From NCBI RefSeq assembly GCF_034113385.1, contig NZ_JAXEXL010000004.1, forward strand, positions 1 through 34,782: DNA of 34,782 nt. The letters are read 5' to 3'. The translations under genes and the position numbers were made by a program. The stretch comes from Atopobium sp034113385. Lineage in GTDB: Bacteria > Actinomycetota > Coriobacteriia > Coriobacteriales > Atopobiaceae. Within the stretch, counting starts at the first letter, position 1. Each line of letters opens with the position of its first letter. The notes under the pieces were generated by a model. That model was not told the DNA's origin. It worked only from the letters and a program-made list of their open reading frames with translations, and ran no database searches. Positions 1-7,691 of the stretch are shown piece by piece.

Positions 1-884
1 GTATCAATCCATGCTTGTGCGATGTCTCTATTTGTAAAGAGAATTTCTTTATTACGAGCAAGAATCTTATCTTTATGACGCAAGACATATGTCGCAAGCG
101 CGTCATTAAAAACACCACCACAAATCATGGTGTAATCACGATATGTACGAATCATATCTGCAATTTCTTGCGGAGCAATAACCCAACCTATGCGCGCCGC
201 AGGAGTTGAATAGGTTTTTGAAACCGAGTTGGTAATGATGGCTTTCTCATATACATCAATCATCGACTCGTACTCATCCGTATATTCCATCGGAAGATAT
301 ACCTCATCGCACAGCACATAAGCGCCCACGCTGCGAGCAATCTCAGCTATCTGCTGTAATGTCTCACGCGATAAAACCGTACCAATAGGATTTGATGCAT
401 TATTAATGCAAATAAGTCGAGTGTTGGGACGAATCATTTTGCGCAAATCTTCAATGTCTGGATTCCAGCCCAATTCTTCCTTAATCTGCCAATACTCAAT
501 ATCAGCACCTAGTGTACGAGGTATTTCATAGAGCGGTGCATACGTGGGCCACTCAGCGATAACATGATCACCAGGACGAATTATTGACATAAGTGCATTC
601 CAGTTGGCACCAGTACAACCATTGGTTTGCAAAATATGCTCTGGATTAATTTCTTTTTTATATAAGTTCTGTACTTCAGCCTTAAACTCAGGTGATCCTT
701 CTATCCACCCATAGTTCATTTTTTGCTTATCGAGAAGCTCATAAAAAGAAGCTCCATCGGCATTATCAAGCGCACGGATTTCACTCATCGTTAACGATGA
801 AATCGTGGATTGTGCAATGTCATACACGGCATCACGCTCATGCACATTAAGCCAGTCTTCCACACCAATAACACTAATATCCAT
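1..884 (-). CDS. arcT: PLP-dependent class I/II aminotransferase, ArcT-like (3' end outside window)
   Basis: Fold-type I PLP aminotransferase; 294 codons are visible and the C-terminal part lies beyond the left edge. Seen: NASNPIG at residues 162-168, DEVY at 193-196 (PLP ring and O3' contacts) and SVSKT with the Schiff-base lysine K223, followed by ARIGW with R231. It is the last visible gene of the arc operon, 84 bases after arcD. A transaminase named arcT sits in arginine deiminase operons of some lactic acid bacteria, so the name rests on context; the substrate is unknown. ATG at 884 is chosen because a GGAT-type ribosome site lies about 9 bases upstream; an in-frame ATG at 890 is possible. 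A terminator-like hairpin precedes it. Confidence 0.85.
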   Translation of the reverse strand, partial: MDISVIGVEDWLNVHERDAVYDIAQSTISSLTMSEIRALDNADGASFYELLDKQKMNYGWIEGSPEFKAEVQNLYKKEINPEHILQTNGCTGANWNALMSIIRPGDHVIAEWPTYAPLYEIPRTLGADIEYWQIKEELGWNPDIEDLRKMIRPNTRLICINNASNPIGTVLSRETLQQIAEIARSVGAYVLCDEVYLPMEYTDEYESMIDVYEKAIITNSVSKTYSTPAARIGWVIAPQEIADMIRTYRDYTMICGGVFNDALATYVLRHKDKILARNKEILFTNRDIAQAWID

Positions 885-904
885 AGCCATCACATCCAGA
901 TAAA

Positions 905-935
905 AAGTGGGAAAGGACGCTATCCCCTCCCACTT
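905..935 (-). terminator. Terminator-like hairpin between arcD and arcT
   Basis: The arms AAGTGGGA (905-912) and TCCCACTT (928-935) are perfectly complementary over 8 bp, with three more pairs inside (915-917 with 923-925). Read on the minus strand, the direction of arc transcription, the stem runs straight into a T tract (CACTTTTTATC). This is a good intrinsic-terminator shape lying before arcT, so arcT would be expressed by read-through only, unless it has its own promoter. Confidence 0.6.
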
Positions 936-968
936 AACGGTACATAGATACGTTGAACTAAGCCCTGC

Positions 969-2453
969 TTAGAACACGGGGATAATTCCAATTACGGTAA
1001 GGGGAATAGAAATGATTCCCAATAACGTAATAATAATCATAACGATGACTTCTGTCTTAGAGAGGCCTTTTTTCTCTTCAATACGAGCCTTGCGGTAGAA
1101 GAACCAGCCAGGAACATATCCAAGACATGCCAGCAGCAAGAAGCCCCAACCAGTAAACAAAACACCTACAACCTGAAAGACCAGCGCCAAAATGCCAAAG
1201 AGCATTTGGAGCGTATTACCTTGCTGCATTGAATACTTAAGCTGGTATGCAGCAGCATATGCCCAAGTTACAACAATGGTAACCGTACACATAGAGATTG
1301 CGAAGGTGTAAGCATCAGCAGCAAAGGTTGCAATAACAATAAACACCTGAGTGCAGATACCAACAATAATCAAAGACATCTGAGGGGCATTAAACTTATT
1401 TCGCACGTCCCAAGATTTAGGTAGCAAACCATGATTTGACATCATGGATGAAGTCTCGGCAGGAAGCATGGTAAAGGACAGCCATGAACCCAGTACAGAA
1501 ACGACAATTGCCCACGAAATAAAGGCGCCACCCCAGCCAGGTGCAACAAACTCAAAAACCGAAATGGTTGCAGGCTTTGGTGCAGCTACAAGCTGATCAT
1601 AGGGCATAACACCATAAGGAATAACGGAAGCACCAATATACAGCACAAGCAAAACAATAAGGCCAACGATGGTTGCAGAACCAATCTCAGATTTACGACG
1701 AGCGCGTGCAGACATAACTGAAGCGCCCTCAATACCAATGAATACCCACATCATAATGAGGATGCATTGAGTCACTTGATTGGCTACGCCGCCAAGGCCA
1801 CTTTCATTAGCTGCCATAATAACGGCATTGCGCTCAGCGGTCCCCCAAAAATCGGCTGTAAAAATACCAGCCTTAAATGAGATAACTGCAAAGCAAACAA
1901 ACAACAAAATAGAAGCAATCTTTACCACCATGACAATTGCGTTGAGCGTCGAAGCACTTTCAACACCACGCAATACCAAATACGTAAGACCCCACAACAT
2001 TGCAGATACTGCAACAACACCAATAATTGCAGGATTTCCTGTTGCAGGATCAGAAAAGACGCCAGGTAAAAGACCACCTAAGCAATAGTCTGAGCCAAGA
2101 ACTTGGGCAAGCATGGTAGCAAAACCAACATTACCCAACCATGCGGAAAGCCAATACCCCCAACCAGAGATAAAACCATGCAAAGGCCCAAAGCCTTCTT
2201 CAGCATAAGCAACACAACCATCAAGATCGGGACGCTTACCACCAAGATTAGCGAGGGAAAGAGCAAGGAACAAAAAGCCTAAGCCGCACACAAGCCATGC
2301 AATAAGAGCTGCGCCAGGAGATGCGACATTAGCAAGCTGGCCAGTAAGGGCAAATACACCCGAACCAATACAAGATGAAACAACAAGACCTACGAGGCCA
2401 AAAAAGCCAACTCCGCCCTCATTGTCCACTACAGAGTTAGTGGAATCAGACAT
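969..2453 (-). CDS. arcD: Arginine/ornithine antiporter ArcD (APC superfamily)
   Basis: Membrane antiporter that brings in arginine and exports ornithine for the arginine deiminase pathway. The protein has 494 residues, the usual size for the basic amino acid/polyamine antiporter family, with about 12-13 hydrophobic segments. The N-terminal segment holds the family motif SSCIGSGVFALTG, followed by the RPDLDG and YAEEGFG stretches typical of ArcD/LysI-type carriers. It lies between arcB and arcT on the same strand. The start ATG at 2453 has GGAAGGA about 9 bases upstream. Arginine/ornithine specificity comes from family resemblance plus operon position; a lysine- or agmatine-specific relative cannot be excluded from sequence alone, but is unlikely beside arcA and arcB. 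Confidence 0.92.
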   Translation of the reverse strand: MSDSTNSVVDNEGGVGFFGLVGLVVSSCIGSGVFALTGQLANVASPGAALIAWLVCGLGFLFLALSLANLGGKRPDLDGCVAYAEEGFGPLHGFISGWGYWLSAWLGNVGFATMLAQVLGSDYCLGGLLPGVFSDPATGNPAIIGVVAVSAMLWGLTYLVLRGVESASTLNAIVMVVKIASILLFVCFAVISFKAGIFTADFWGTAERNAVIMAANESGLGGVANQVTQCILIMMWVFIGIEGASVMSARARRKSEIGSATIVGLIVLLVLYIGASVIPYGVMPYDQLVAAPKPATISVFEFVAPGWGGAFISWAIVVSVLGSWLSFTMLPAETSSMMSNHGLLPKSWDVRNKFNAPQMSLIIVGICTQVFIVIATFAADAYTFAISMCTVTIVVTWAYAAAYQLKYSMQQGNTLQMLFGILALVFQVVGVLFTGWGFLLLACLGYVPGWFFYRKARIEEKKGLSKTEVIVMIIITLLGIISIPLTVIGIIPVF

Positions 2454-2488
2454 ACAGTAAATCCTTCCAAACGCATTACATTTCTAAA

Positions 2489-2517
2489 AGACCTCCCTGG
2501 TTGGACCAAGGAGGTCT
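2489..2517 (-). terminator. Hairpin between arcB and arcD
   Basis: AGACCTCC (2489-2496) pairs perfectly with GGAGGTCT (2510-2517), and an inner TGG/CCA can extend the stem. On the minus strand the stem is followed by a short T run (TCTTTTAG). It looks like a weak terminator or an mRNA-stabilising stem between arcB and arcD. Confidence 0.5.
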
Positions 2518-2542
2518 GAGTACCACTTATGTCAGTATATGC

Positions 2543-3538
2543 TTACTTCAAAGTTGCGTACATTACAGCCTTGATGGTGTGCATACGGTTCTCTGCCTCC
2601 TGGAAAACCTTGGATGCAGGAGACTCAAATACCTCGTCGGTAACTTCCATCTCGGTAATGCCGAACTTCTCTGCAACAACAGCACCCTTCTTGGTGTTGG
2701 TGTCATGGAAGGAAGGCAAGCAGTGCATGAAGATAGCATCGTCAGCAGCCATAGCCATAACCTCAGAGGTTACACGGTAAGGCTCCATCAGAGGAATGCG
2801 CTGCTTGTAAAGCTCATCGGGCTCACCCATGGATACCCAGATGTCAGTATAGATAACGTGAGCACCCTTTACGCCCTCAGCAACATCAGAGGTAAGCGTA
2901 ATGGTAGAACCATTCTGAGCAGCAATCTCACGGCAAGTAGCTACAAGATCCTCGGTAGGCATGTTCTCCTGAGGACCACAAGCAACGAAGTTCATACCAA
3001 GCTTAGCGCAAACAACCATGAGGGAGTTAGCAACGTTGTTACGAGCGTCACCCATAAATACAAGGGTCTTGCCCTTAATGTCGTTGTTGAAGTTCTCCTT
3101 AACGGTAAGGATATCGGCAAGCATCTGCGTTGGGTGGAAATCGTCAGTCAGACCATTCCATACAGGTACACCTGCCTTGTCTGCAAGCTCCTGAACTACG
3201 TCCTGATCAAAGCCACGGTACTCAATACCATCATACATACGGCCAAGTACGCGAGCGGTGTCCTCTACGGACTCCTTGTGGCCCATCTGAGAACCAGTAG
3301 GCTCAAGATACGTTACGCCCATGCCAAGGTCATAAGCGCCAACCTCAAATGCACAACGGGTGCGCGTAGAAGTCTTCTCGAAAATAAGAGCAACGTTCTT
3401 GCCCTCAAGATAGCGGTGAGGAACACCAGTCATCTTCATACGCTTAAACTCGGCAGAAAGGTCGAGCAAGTAGTTGATCTCCTCGGTGGAGAAGTCGAGC
3501 AGCTTAAGGAAGCTACGACCAGAAAGGCTTACACCCAT
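2543..3538 (-). CDS. arcB: Ornithine carbamoyltransferase, catabolic
   Basis: Converts citrulline plus phosphate to ornithine and carbamoyl phosphate, the second step of the arginine deiminase pathway, in the cytoplasm. The protein has 332 residues, matching the family. Seen: the carbamoyl-phosphate loop STRTR near residue 56, HPTQMLAD in the middle, FMGDARNNVANSL at the start of the second domain, and the ornithine-site signature HCLPSFHD near the C-terminus. The start ATG at 3538 (MGVSLSGRSF) follows AAAGGAT; the reading frame is open further upstream but has no homologous sequence there. It sits between arcA and arcD, which is why the catabolic role is preferred over a biosynthetic ArgF. 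Confidence 0.96.
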   Translation of the reverse strand: MGVSLSGRSFLKLLDFSTEEINYLLDLSAEFKRMKMTGVPHRYLEGKNVALIFEKTSTRTRCAFEVGAYDLGMGVTYLEPTGSQMGHKESVEDTARVLGRMYDGIEYRGFDQDVVQELADKAGVPVWNGLTDDFHPTQMLADILTVKENFNNDIKGKTLVFMGDARNNVANSLMVVCAKLGMNFVACGPQENMPTEDLVATCREIAAQNGSTITLTSDVAEGVKGAHVIYTDIWVSMGEPDELYKQRIPLMEPYRVTSEVMAMAADDAIFMHCLPSFHDTNTKKGAVVAEKFGITEMEVTDEVFESPASKVFQEAENRMHTIKAVMYATLK

Positions 3539-3570
3539 GGATACGATCCTTTCAAATAGAAAAACAGTAA

Positions 3571-3585
3571 CCGGGGACTCCCCGG
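3571..3585 (-). terminator. GC-rich hairpin in the arcA-arcB gap, followed by a T tract
   Basis: CCGGGG (3571-3576) and CCCCGG (3580-3585) form a perfect 6-bp stem with a 3-base loop. On the minus strand it is followed, 6 bases later, by TTTTTC. Immediately before it on that strand is the perfect palindrome GTGGTACCAC (3586-3595). Together with the larger hairpin at 3611-3639, this gap holds three inverted repeats in a row. A partial terminator that lowers arcB relative to arcA is plausible. Confidence 0.5.
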
Positions 3586-3610
3586 GTGGTACCACTTTAA
3601 ACAGTACTAA

Positions 3611-3639
3611 TCCGGAGGCGAGTAAAACTCACCTCCGGA
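3611..3639 (-). other. Large hairpin just after arcA
   Basis: TCCGGAGG (3611-3618) pairs with CCTCCGGA (3632-3639). After one mismatch, GAGT (3620-3623) pairs with ACTC (3627-3630) around an AAA loop. The 12-bp imperfect stem begins 23 bases after the arcA stop. No T tract follows it directly, so it looks more like a 3'-end stabiliser or processing signal for arcA mRNA than a terminator. Confidence 0.5.
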
Positions 3640-3662
3640 CCGAAGCTTAGAGCTCTATGAGT

Positions 3663-4913
3663 TTAGAGATCCTCACGTACGAAAGGCATGCTCATGCAGC
3701 GTGGGCCACCACGGCCACGGGAGAGCTCTGCGGAAGGTACAACGAGAAGGTCAAGGCCTTCCTTGTACAGTACGTCATTGGTAACGGAGTTGCGCTGATA
3801 TACGCAAATCTTACCAGGAGCAACACAAAGGGTGTTGGAACCATCGTTCCACTGCTCACGAGCAGCTGCAACGGGGTCACCGCCACCGCAAGGAATGAGC
3901 TTAACAGCGTCAAGACCCATAGCCATTGCAAGAATGTGCTCAAGGGTGTCATTCATCTCTTCAATCTTGACTTCGCCCTCAGCAGCACCCTTGGTGAGCT
4001 TGAATACGCGCAGCGTACCCATGATTGCAGGGTGAATGGTGAACTTGTCAACATCAATCTGAGTGAAGACGGTATCGAGGTGCATGAATGCACGAGAGGA
4101 AGGAATGTCGAATGCATAGATGGTATCAATCTCGCACTCGTCACCCTTCTCCCAGAACATGTTCTGAGCCATGATGTCGATAGCAGCAGCCTGGGTGCGC
4201 TGAGAAATACCAACAGCCAAGGTGTGAGCGTTAATGTTAAGAACGTCGCCGCCCTCAGTGTGATATGCAGAGTCACGACGGAACCACAAAGGAGCGTCAT
4301 TGTACTCAGGGTGATCACGGAAGATGTACTTACCAAAGAGGGTCTCGCGGTTACGAGTTACGGAGTACATACGGTTGAGGTTAACACCCTTACCTACGAT
4401 TGCGAAAGGATCGCGCGTGAAGTAGGTGTTAGGCATGGGGTCAATCAAAAGATCAGACTCGCCGTCTGCATCGTGACCAACAAGCTCGTCGAGAAGAGCG
4501 GTGGAGTTGGTAGGAAGCTCGAGCTCGTTCTTACGGATACCAGCAATAGACTTCTCTACGAAGGTCTGGGTATCGGTAATGGAGTCCATGAACTCCTTAA
4601 CAGCTGCACGAGCAGTTGCGCCATGAAGGCCAGACTCATCAAGCCACTGATTGGTGAACTCCTCACGGGAGCCAGCAGCGTCGAGTGCCTCAGCAGTCAA
4701 CTTCTCGAGGTATACAACCTCAGCACCTGCCTCCTGAAGAAGCTCAGCAAACTTGTCATGCTCAGCCTGAGCTACCTCAAGGAAAGGTACGTCGTCAAAC
4801 AAAAGACGACCAAGCTCATCGGGGGGAAGATTGAGAAGCTCCTCGCCGGGGCGGTGAAGACAAACCTTCTTCAGAGAGCCAATCTCGCTGTGGACGTAGA
4901 GTCCGTTAGCCAT
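3663..4913 (-). CDS. arcA: Arginine deiminase
   Basis: Hydrolyses arginine to citrulline and ammonia, the first step of the arginine deiminase pathway, giving energy and acid tolerance. The protein has 416 residues. All catalytic residues of the guanidino-modifying fold are in place: D168 in FTRDP, E220 in HTEGGDVL, H278 and D280 in FMHLDTVF, and the nucleophile C406 in GGPRCMSMP. The start ATG at 4913 follows the strong site AAAGGAGGAGG; an in-frame open stretch up to 5003 has no family resemblance. It is the first gene of the arc operon and is preceded by a structured leader and a probable promoter at 5036-5063. No carbamate kinase follows within the window. Confidence 0.97.
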   Translation of the reverse strand: MANGLYVHSEIGSLKKVCLHRPGEELLNLPPDELGRLLFDDVPFLEVAQAEHDKFAELLQEAGAEVVYLEKLTAEALDAAGSREEFTNQWLDESGLHGATARAAVKEFMDSITDTQTFVEKSIAGIRKNELELPTNSTALLDELVGHDADGESDLLIDPMPNTYFTRDPFAIVGKGVNLNRMYSVTRNRETLFGKYIFRDHPEYNDAPLWFRRDSAYHTEGGDVLNINAHTLAVGISQRTQAAAIDIMAQNMFWEKGDECEIDTIYAFDIPSSRAFMHLDTVFTQIDVDKFTIHPAIMGTLRVFKLTKGAAEGEVKIEEMNDTLEHILAMAMGLDAVKLIPCGGGDPVAAAREQWNDGSNTLCVAPGKICVYQRNSVTNDVLYKEGLDLLVVPSAELSRGRGGPRCMSMPFVREDL

Positions 4914-4932
4914 GGTCCCTCCTCCTTTCAAT

Positions 4933-5022
4933 GTCGCATCCTGCGACGTATCTGGACTTTGCATGCGTATGCATGCACTACTACCAACACGGCACCGCAG
5001 CACACTGGTACCACGTCCGTGG
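4933..5022 (-). promoter_or_regulatory. Structured 5' leader of arcA
   Basis: Between the putative arcA promoter and the arcA start, three small inverted repeats are visible: GTCGCA/TGCGAC (4933-4938 with 4942-4947), two copies of the self-complementary hexamer GCATGC (4961-4966 and 4971-4976), and CCACG/CGTGG (5011-5015 with 5018-5022). An untranslated leader of roughly 115 bases with this much local pairing could affect translation or mRNA stability. No known riboswitch consensus was recognised. Confidence 0.35.
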
Positions 5023-5035
5023 ATTTACGCTTATC

Positions 5036-5063
5036 AATATACATCCATTATTCAATAATGCAA
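5036..5063 (-). promoter_or_regulatory. Candidate arcA promoter with a palindrome in the spacer
   Basis: On the minus strand, TTGCAT (5063-5058) and TATATT (5041-5036) are separated by 16 bases and could be the -35 and -10 elements. The spacer region contains the perfect 13-base palindrome ATTATT-C-AATAAT (5047-5059). A repressor or activator bound there would control the operon. Half of it resembles the TGAATA half-site of ArgR-type boxes, but a second half-site is not convincing. Confidence 0.4.
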
Positions 5064-5578
5064 TGGAAAAATCTGAACGGTATATTTGTGGCTGTTAACG
5101 GTCTTGAAATACTAATCTGCTCATAAACTGAACATATATCCATCATAAACTATGATAATTAACTGGACTTTTACTAATTCGCTAAAGATTTTGTTTATCT
5201 TATTTGTAAATATATTCTTGTAATTTACACATTTCTGAGCATTTTTAAGTATTCCATAATATGCAAGATATTGCGTATTTTATGTAATAAATGCTACTAC
5301 TCGGATATTAAGAATTATGAGTAGCGTTACATTTTCATTTAATTGAGGGCTTACGTGCGAAAGTGCCAGCTTATAAATCTAAGCTAGTACTCATTCGGGG
5401 TGAGTCACGGCAAACTTTTTTATGTACTCATAAGAATATTTCTGGCGTGAATTATTTATTTGTTGTATAACCAAGACTCATTTTGTACTAAAGAAGTTGC
5501 AATAAAATGGTTTAAGAAAAGTAGAATGTTTTCTTAAAAGCACCAGATTTTGAACATGCTCGCATAGATTGATTCGCA
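5064..5578. other. AT-rich intergenic region without a recognised gene
   Basis: This gap between the divergent arcA and rlmD-like genes has no convincing ORF. It contains several inverted repeats: ATCATA-AAC-TATGAT (5142-5156), CTACTC/GAGTAG (5297-5302 with 5319-5324), AGCTTA/TAAGCT (5368-5373 with 5380-5385) and ACTCA/TGAGT (5389-5393 with 5401-5405). The octamer GTACTCAT occurs at 5387-5394 and again at 5424-5431, so TGAGT at 5401 could pair with either copy. A T tract (5416-5421) follows the second of the adjacent hairpins. It may hold regulator sites for arcA, a leader of the downstream gene or a small RNA; none can be assigned. Confidence 0.4.
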
Positions 5579-6904
5579 ATGGCAGAAACTATAACACTCA
5601 AAATTGAGCGCATGACCTATGGAACAGATGCAATTGCACACGATGCCAGTGGCAAAACTGTTTTTGTGTATGGGGGTGTGCCTGGAGATATTGTTTGCGC
5701 GCACATTACCTCTAACAACAAAACCTTTAGCAAGGCGCGTGTTACCAAGATTTTAGAGACTGGCCCTTATCATCGTGAAGCTGCTTGCTCTTTTGTTGAG
5801 CTTGCAAGCGGCTGTCCGTGGGCACAAATAACCTACGACCAGCAGCTTGTGGCAAAACGAGCTAATGTGGTGGATGCTCTCAAACGCATTGGGCATTTTG
5901 ACCCACTATATGCAGAGAATCTTGTAGATGAATGTACCTCCCCTTCTTATGAGTGGGAATATCGCAACAAACTTGAACTTGGCTTTACACGTAACCATGG
6001 TCGTGCACAGCTTGGTGTGCACGCACTTAATACCAACGAGCTTCTTAAACTTGATACCACTAAGCTGTTGCCAAAACAGCTCGCAAACCTGCCTAAATCA
6101 ATTTCAGGCGCACTCTCCTATCTATCCAACTCACATAACCTGTCATTTACGCGTGTAGGCATTCGTACCTCAAAACGTACCAACGATGTTGAAGTAGCTT
6201 TATGGACAGAGCCTGGAGCGTTTCCTCGTGCCCAAGTTGCACGTGTGCTCAATGATGCATGCAAACTCACGAGCGTGGTCCGTGTTATGAGCAAAGGCCC
6301 TGCAAAAGCACGTAAAATCGCAGGTGTAGAGCGTCTGAGTGGCAAGGGCTATTGGACGGAAAAAATCGCTAACGAAACCATGTACTTATCGGCACCTTCT
6401 TTTTTCCAAGTAAATACTAAGGGCGCCGAGCGGTTAGTTGAACTCATGATGGAAGGCCTTAAACCTCAAGCGCACGATGTTGCCATGGATTTATATAGTG
6501 GCGCAGGGACCTTTACCCTTCCTTTGGCTCGCGCTTGCTCCTTTGTACATGCGGTGGAAAGCTACGGTCCCGCCGTTAAGGATTTGCGCCGTAATGTAGA
6601 AAAGGCCGCCTTATGTAACGTTGCGGTTGCTGGTGGTGATGCTGCACGTGAGTTTCCTCACTGTGAAGCAGATATTATTGTGGTAGATCCACCACGTGCA
6701 GGTCTAGCTCCTGAAGTCATAGATTTGCTTTGCAAGCAACCTGCTCGTGCAATAGCGTATATATCATGTGATCCCCCCACGCTTGCGCGTGATTTGGCGC
6801 GCTTTGCTGCAGATGGCACGTTTGCTCCTGTACGTATCACACCAGTTGACTTGTTCCCGCAAACCTTCCATGTGGAGACGGTCACCATTTTGTTCAGAAC
6901 GTAA
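5579..6904 (+). CDS. TRAM-domain 23S rRNA (uracil-5-)-methyltransferase, RlmD/RlmCD type
   Basis: SAM-dependent methyltransferase making m5U in RNA. The protein has 441 residues. An N-terminal TRAM-type RNA-binding domain covers about residues 1-60. The catalytic domain carries SFFQVNT, the SAM site DLYSGAGTFT, VDPPRAGL, the nucleophile C397 in SCDPPTLARD and E433 in HVETV. The usual Fe-S motif C-x5-C-x2-C appears as C70...A76...C79: the middle cysteine is replaced by alanine, although C119 could be another ligand. No Shine-Dalgarno site is seen before ATG 5579. The trmL-like gene starts 60 bases downstream and is probably co-transcribed. Whether the target is 23S rRNA (RlmC/RlmD) or tRNA (TrmA) cannot be settled from the sequence. 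Confidence 0.85.
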   Translation: MAETITLKIERMTYGTDAIAHDASGKTVFVYGGVPGDIVCAHITSNNKTFSKARVTKILETGPYHREAACSFVELASGCPWAQITYDQQLVAKRANVVDALKRIGHFDPLYAENLVDECTSPSYEWEYRNKLELGFTRNHGRAQLGVHALNTNELLKLDTTKLLPKQLANLPKSISGALSYLSNSHNLSFTRVGIRTSKRTNDVEVALWTEPGAFPRAQVARVLNDACKLTSVVRVMSKGPAKARKIAGVERLSGKGYWTEKIANETMYLSAPSFFQVNTKGAERLVELMMEGLKPQAHDVAMDLYSGAGTFTLPLARACSFVHAVESYGPAVKDLRRNVEKAALCNVAVAGGDAAREFPHCEADIIVVDPPRAGLAPEVIDLLCKQPARAIAYISCDPPTLARDLARFAADGTFAPVRITPVDLFPQTFHVETVTILFRT

Positions 6905-6964
6905 AGCGTATAGGTGCATTTTCATATCTCTTCTGAGATAAAGATTCAAGTAAGGTTACAGTTT

Positions 6965-7612
6965 ATGCTTAATGTTGTGCTTGTAGAACCAGAAATACCT
7001 GCAAATACTGGCAATATTGGTCGAACATGCGTGGTAAGTGGGACACGCCTCCACCTTATTAAGCCGCTAGGATTTTCTCTTGATAATAAAAACCTCAAGC
7101 GGGCAGGTATGGCCTATTGGCAAAGCCTCGATGTGTGTCTTTACAACAGCTGGGCTGAATTTGTAGAGAAAAACGCTCCCTTTGCAACGCCATCTAAAAA
7201 AACAGCCTCCCCTGCAAACGACAGCCTTCCTCAGCTGCATTTCTTAACAAAAAAGGCTCGTAAAACCTATGTTGAAGCGAGCTATCATGACGGTGATTTT
7301 ATTATCTTTGGCAAAGAAAGCTCCGGCTTGCCAGAAGCGCTTTTGGCAAAGCATGCCTTAGAATGTGAGCGCATCCCCATGCTTACTGACAATAAAGCTT
7401 TAGTAAACGGTGATGCTTGGAGCAACAAAAACGCAAATCTTAGCTCAGAAGGTACGCCACGTACGCATGAAGCGCTGCTATCCCAAGATATTTGTGGCAA
7501 CTTCATTGACCCTGAAGACTATCACGTAAGCGCACTCAATCTCTCTAATGCAGCAGCAATTGTGCTCTATGAAGCATTGCGCCAGATTAATTTTGTTACC
7601 ATCCAAAAATAA
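6965..7612 (+). CDS. trmL: TrmL-like tRNA (cytidine/uridine-2'-O-)-methyltransferase, SPOUT family, with insertions
   Basis: SPOUT (knotted) methyltransferase expected to 2'-O-methylate the wobble base 34 of some tRNAs. Seen: EPEIPANTGNIGRTC at residues 9-22, FGKESSGLPE at 115-124 and ALNLSNAAAIVLYEALRQ at 190-207, the three SAM-site loops of TrmL. The protein has 215 residues, about 55-60 more than the usual TrmL. The extra length lies at about 76-92 and mainly 141-189, between RIPM and ALNLSNA, which are normally almost adjacent. The start ATG 6965 has AAGG about 9 bases upstream and aligns with the family N-terminus; the open frame from 6914 is not needed. It follows the rlmD-like gene on the same strand. 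Confidence 0.87.
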   Translation: MLNVVLVEPEIPANTGNIGRTCVVSGTRLHLIKPLGFSLDNKNLKRAGMAYWQSLDVCLYNSWAEFVEKNAPFATPSKKTASPANDSLPQLHFLTKKARKTYVEASYHDGDFIIFGKESSGLPEALLAKHALECERIPMLTDNKALVNGDAWSNKNANLSSEGTPRTHEALLSQDICGNFIDPEDYHVSALNLSNAAAIVLYEALRQINFVTIQK

Positions 7613-7615
7613 TAC

Positions 7616-7644
7616 TTGCATAACAGTGCCATGACGCGTACAGT
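7616..7644 (+). promoter_or_regulatory. Candidate promoter of the Trp-leader ECF operon
   Basis: TTGCAT (7616-7621) and TACAGT (7639-7644) are 17 bases apart, directly after the trmL stop codon and about 50 bases before the leader peptide start. Transcription from here would include the whole leader and attenuator. Weak -10 match, so moderate confidence only. Confidence 0.4.
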
Positions 7645-7691
7645 TCTTAACAATTACAGGAACATTTGAGAAACCCTAAGGAGGCACACGG

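Noticed and set aside
4961..4976. GCATGC-GTAT-GCATGC as a possible strong hairpin or restriction-type repeat
   Set aside because: It can pair in several equivalent ways with a short stem; nothing around it indicates a mobile element.
3657..5126. A 489-codon open frame on the plus strand, antisense to arcA
   Set aside because: It mirrors the codon structure of the certain arcA gene, has no family resemblance and no ribosome site. The long frame opposite arcB (2501-3559) is rejected for the same reason.
5389..5411. CGGGGTG-like sequence resembling the start of a TPP riboswitch
   Set aside because: The conserved CTGAGA and the second arm of the THI element are missing, and the downstream gene is unrelated to thiamine.
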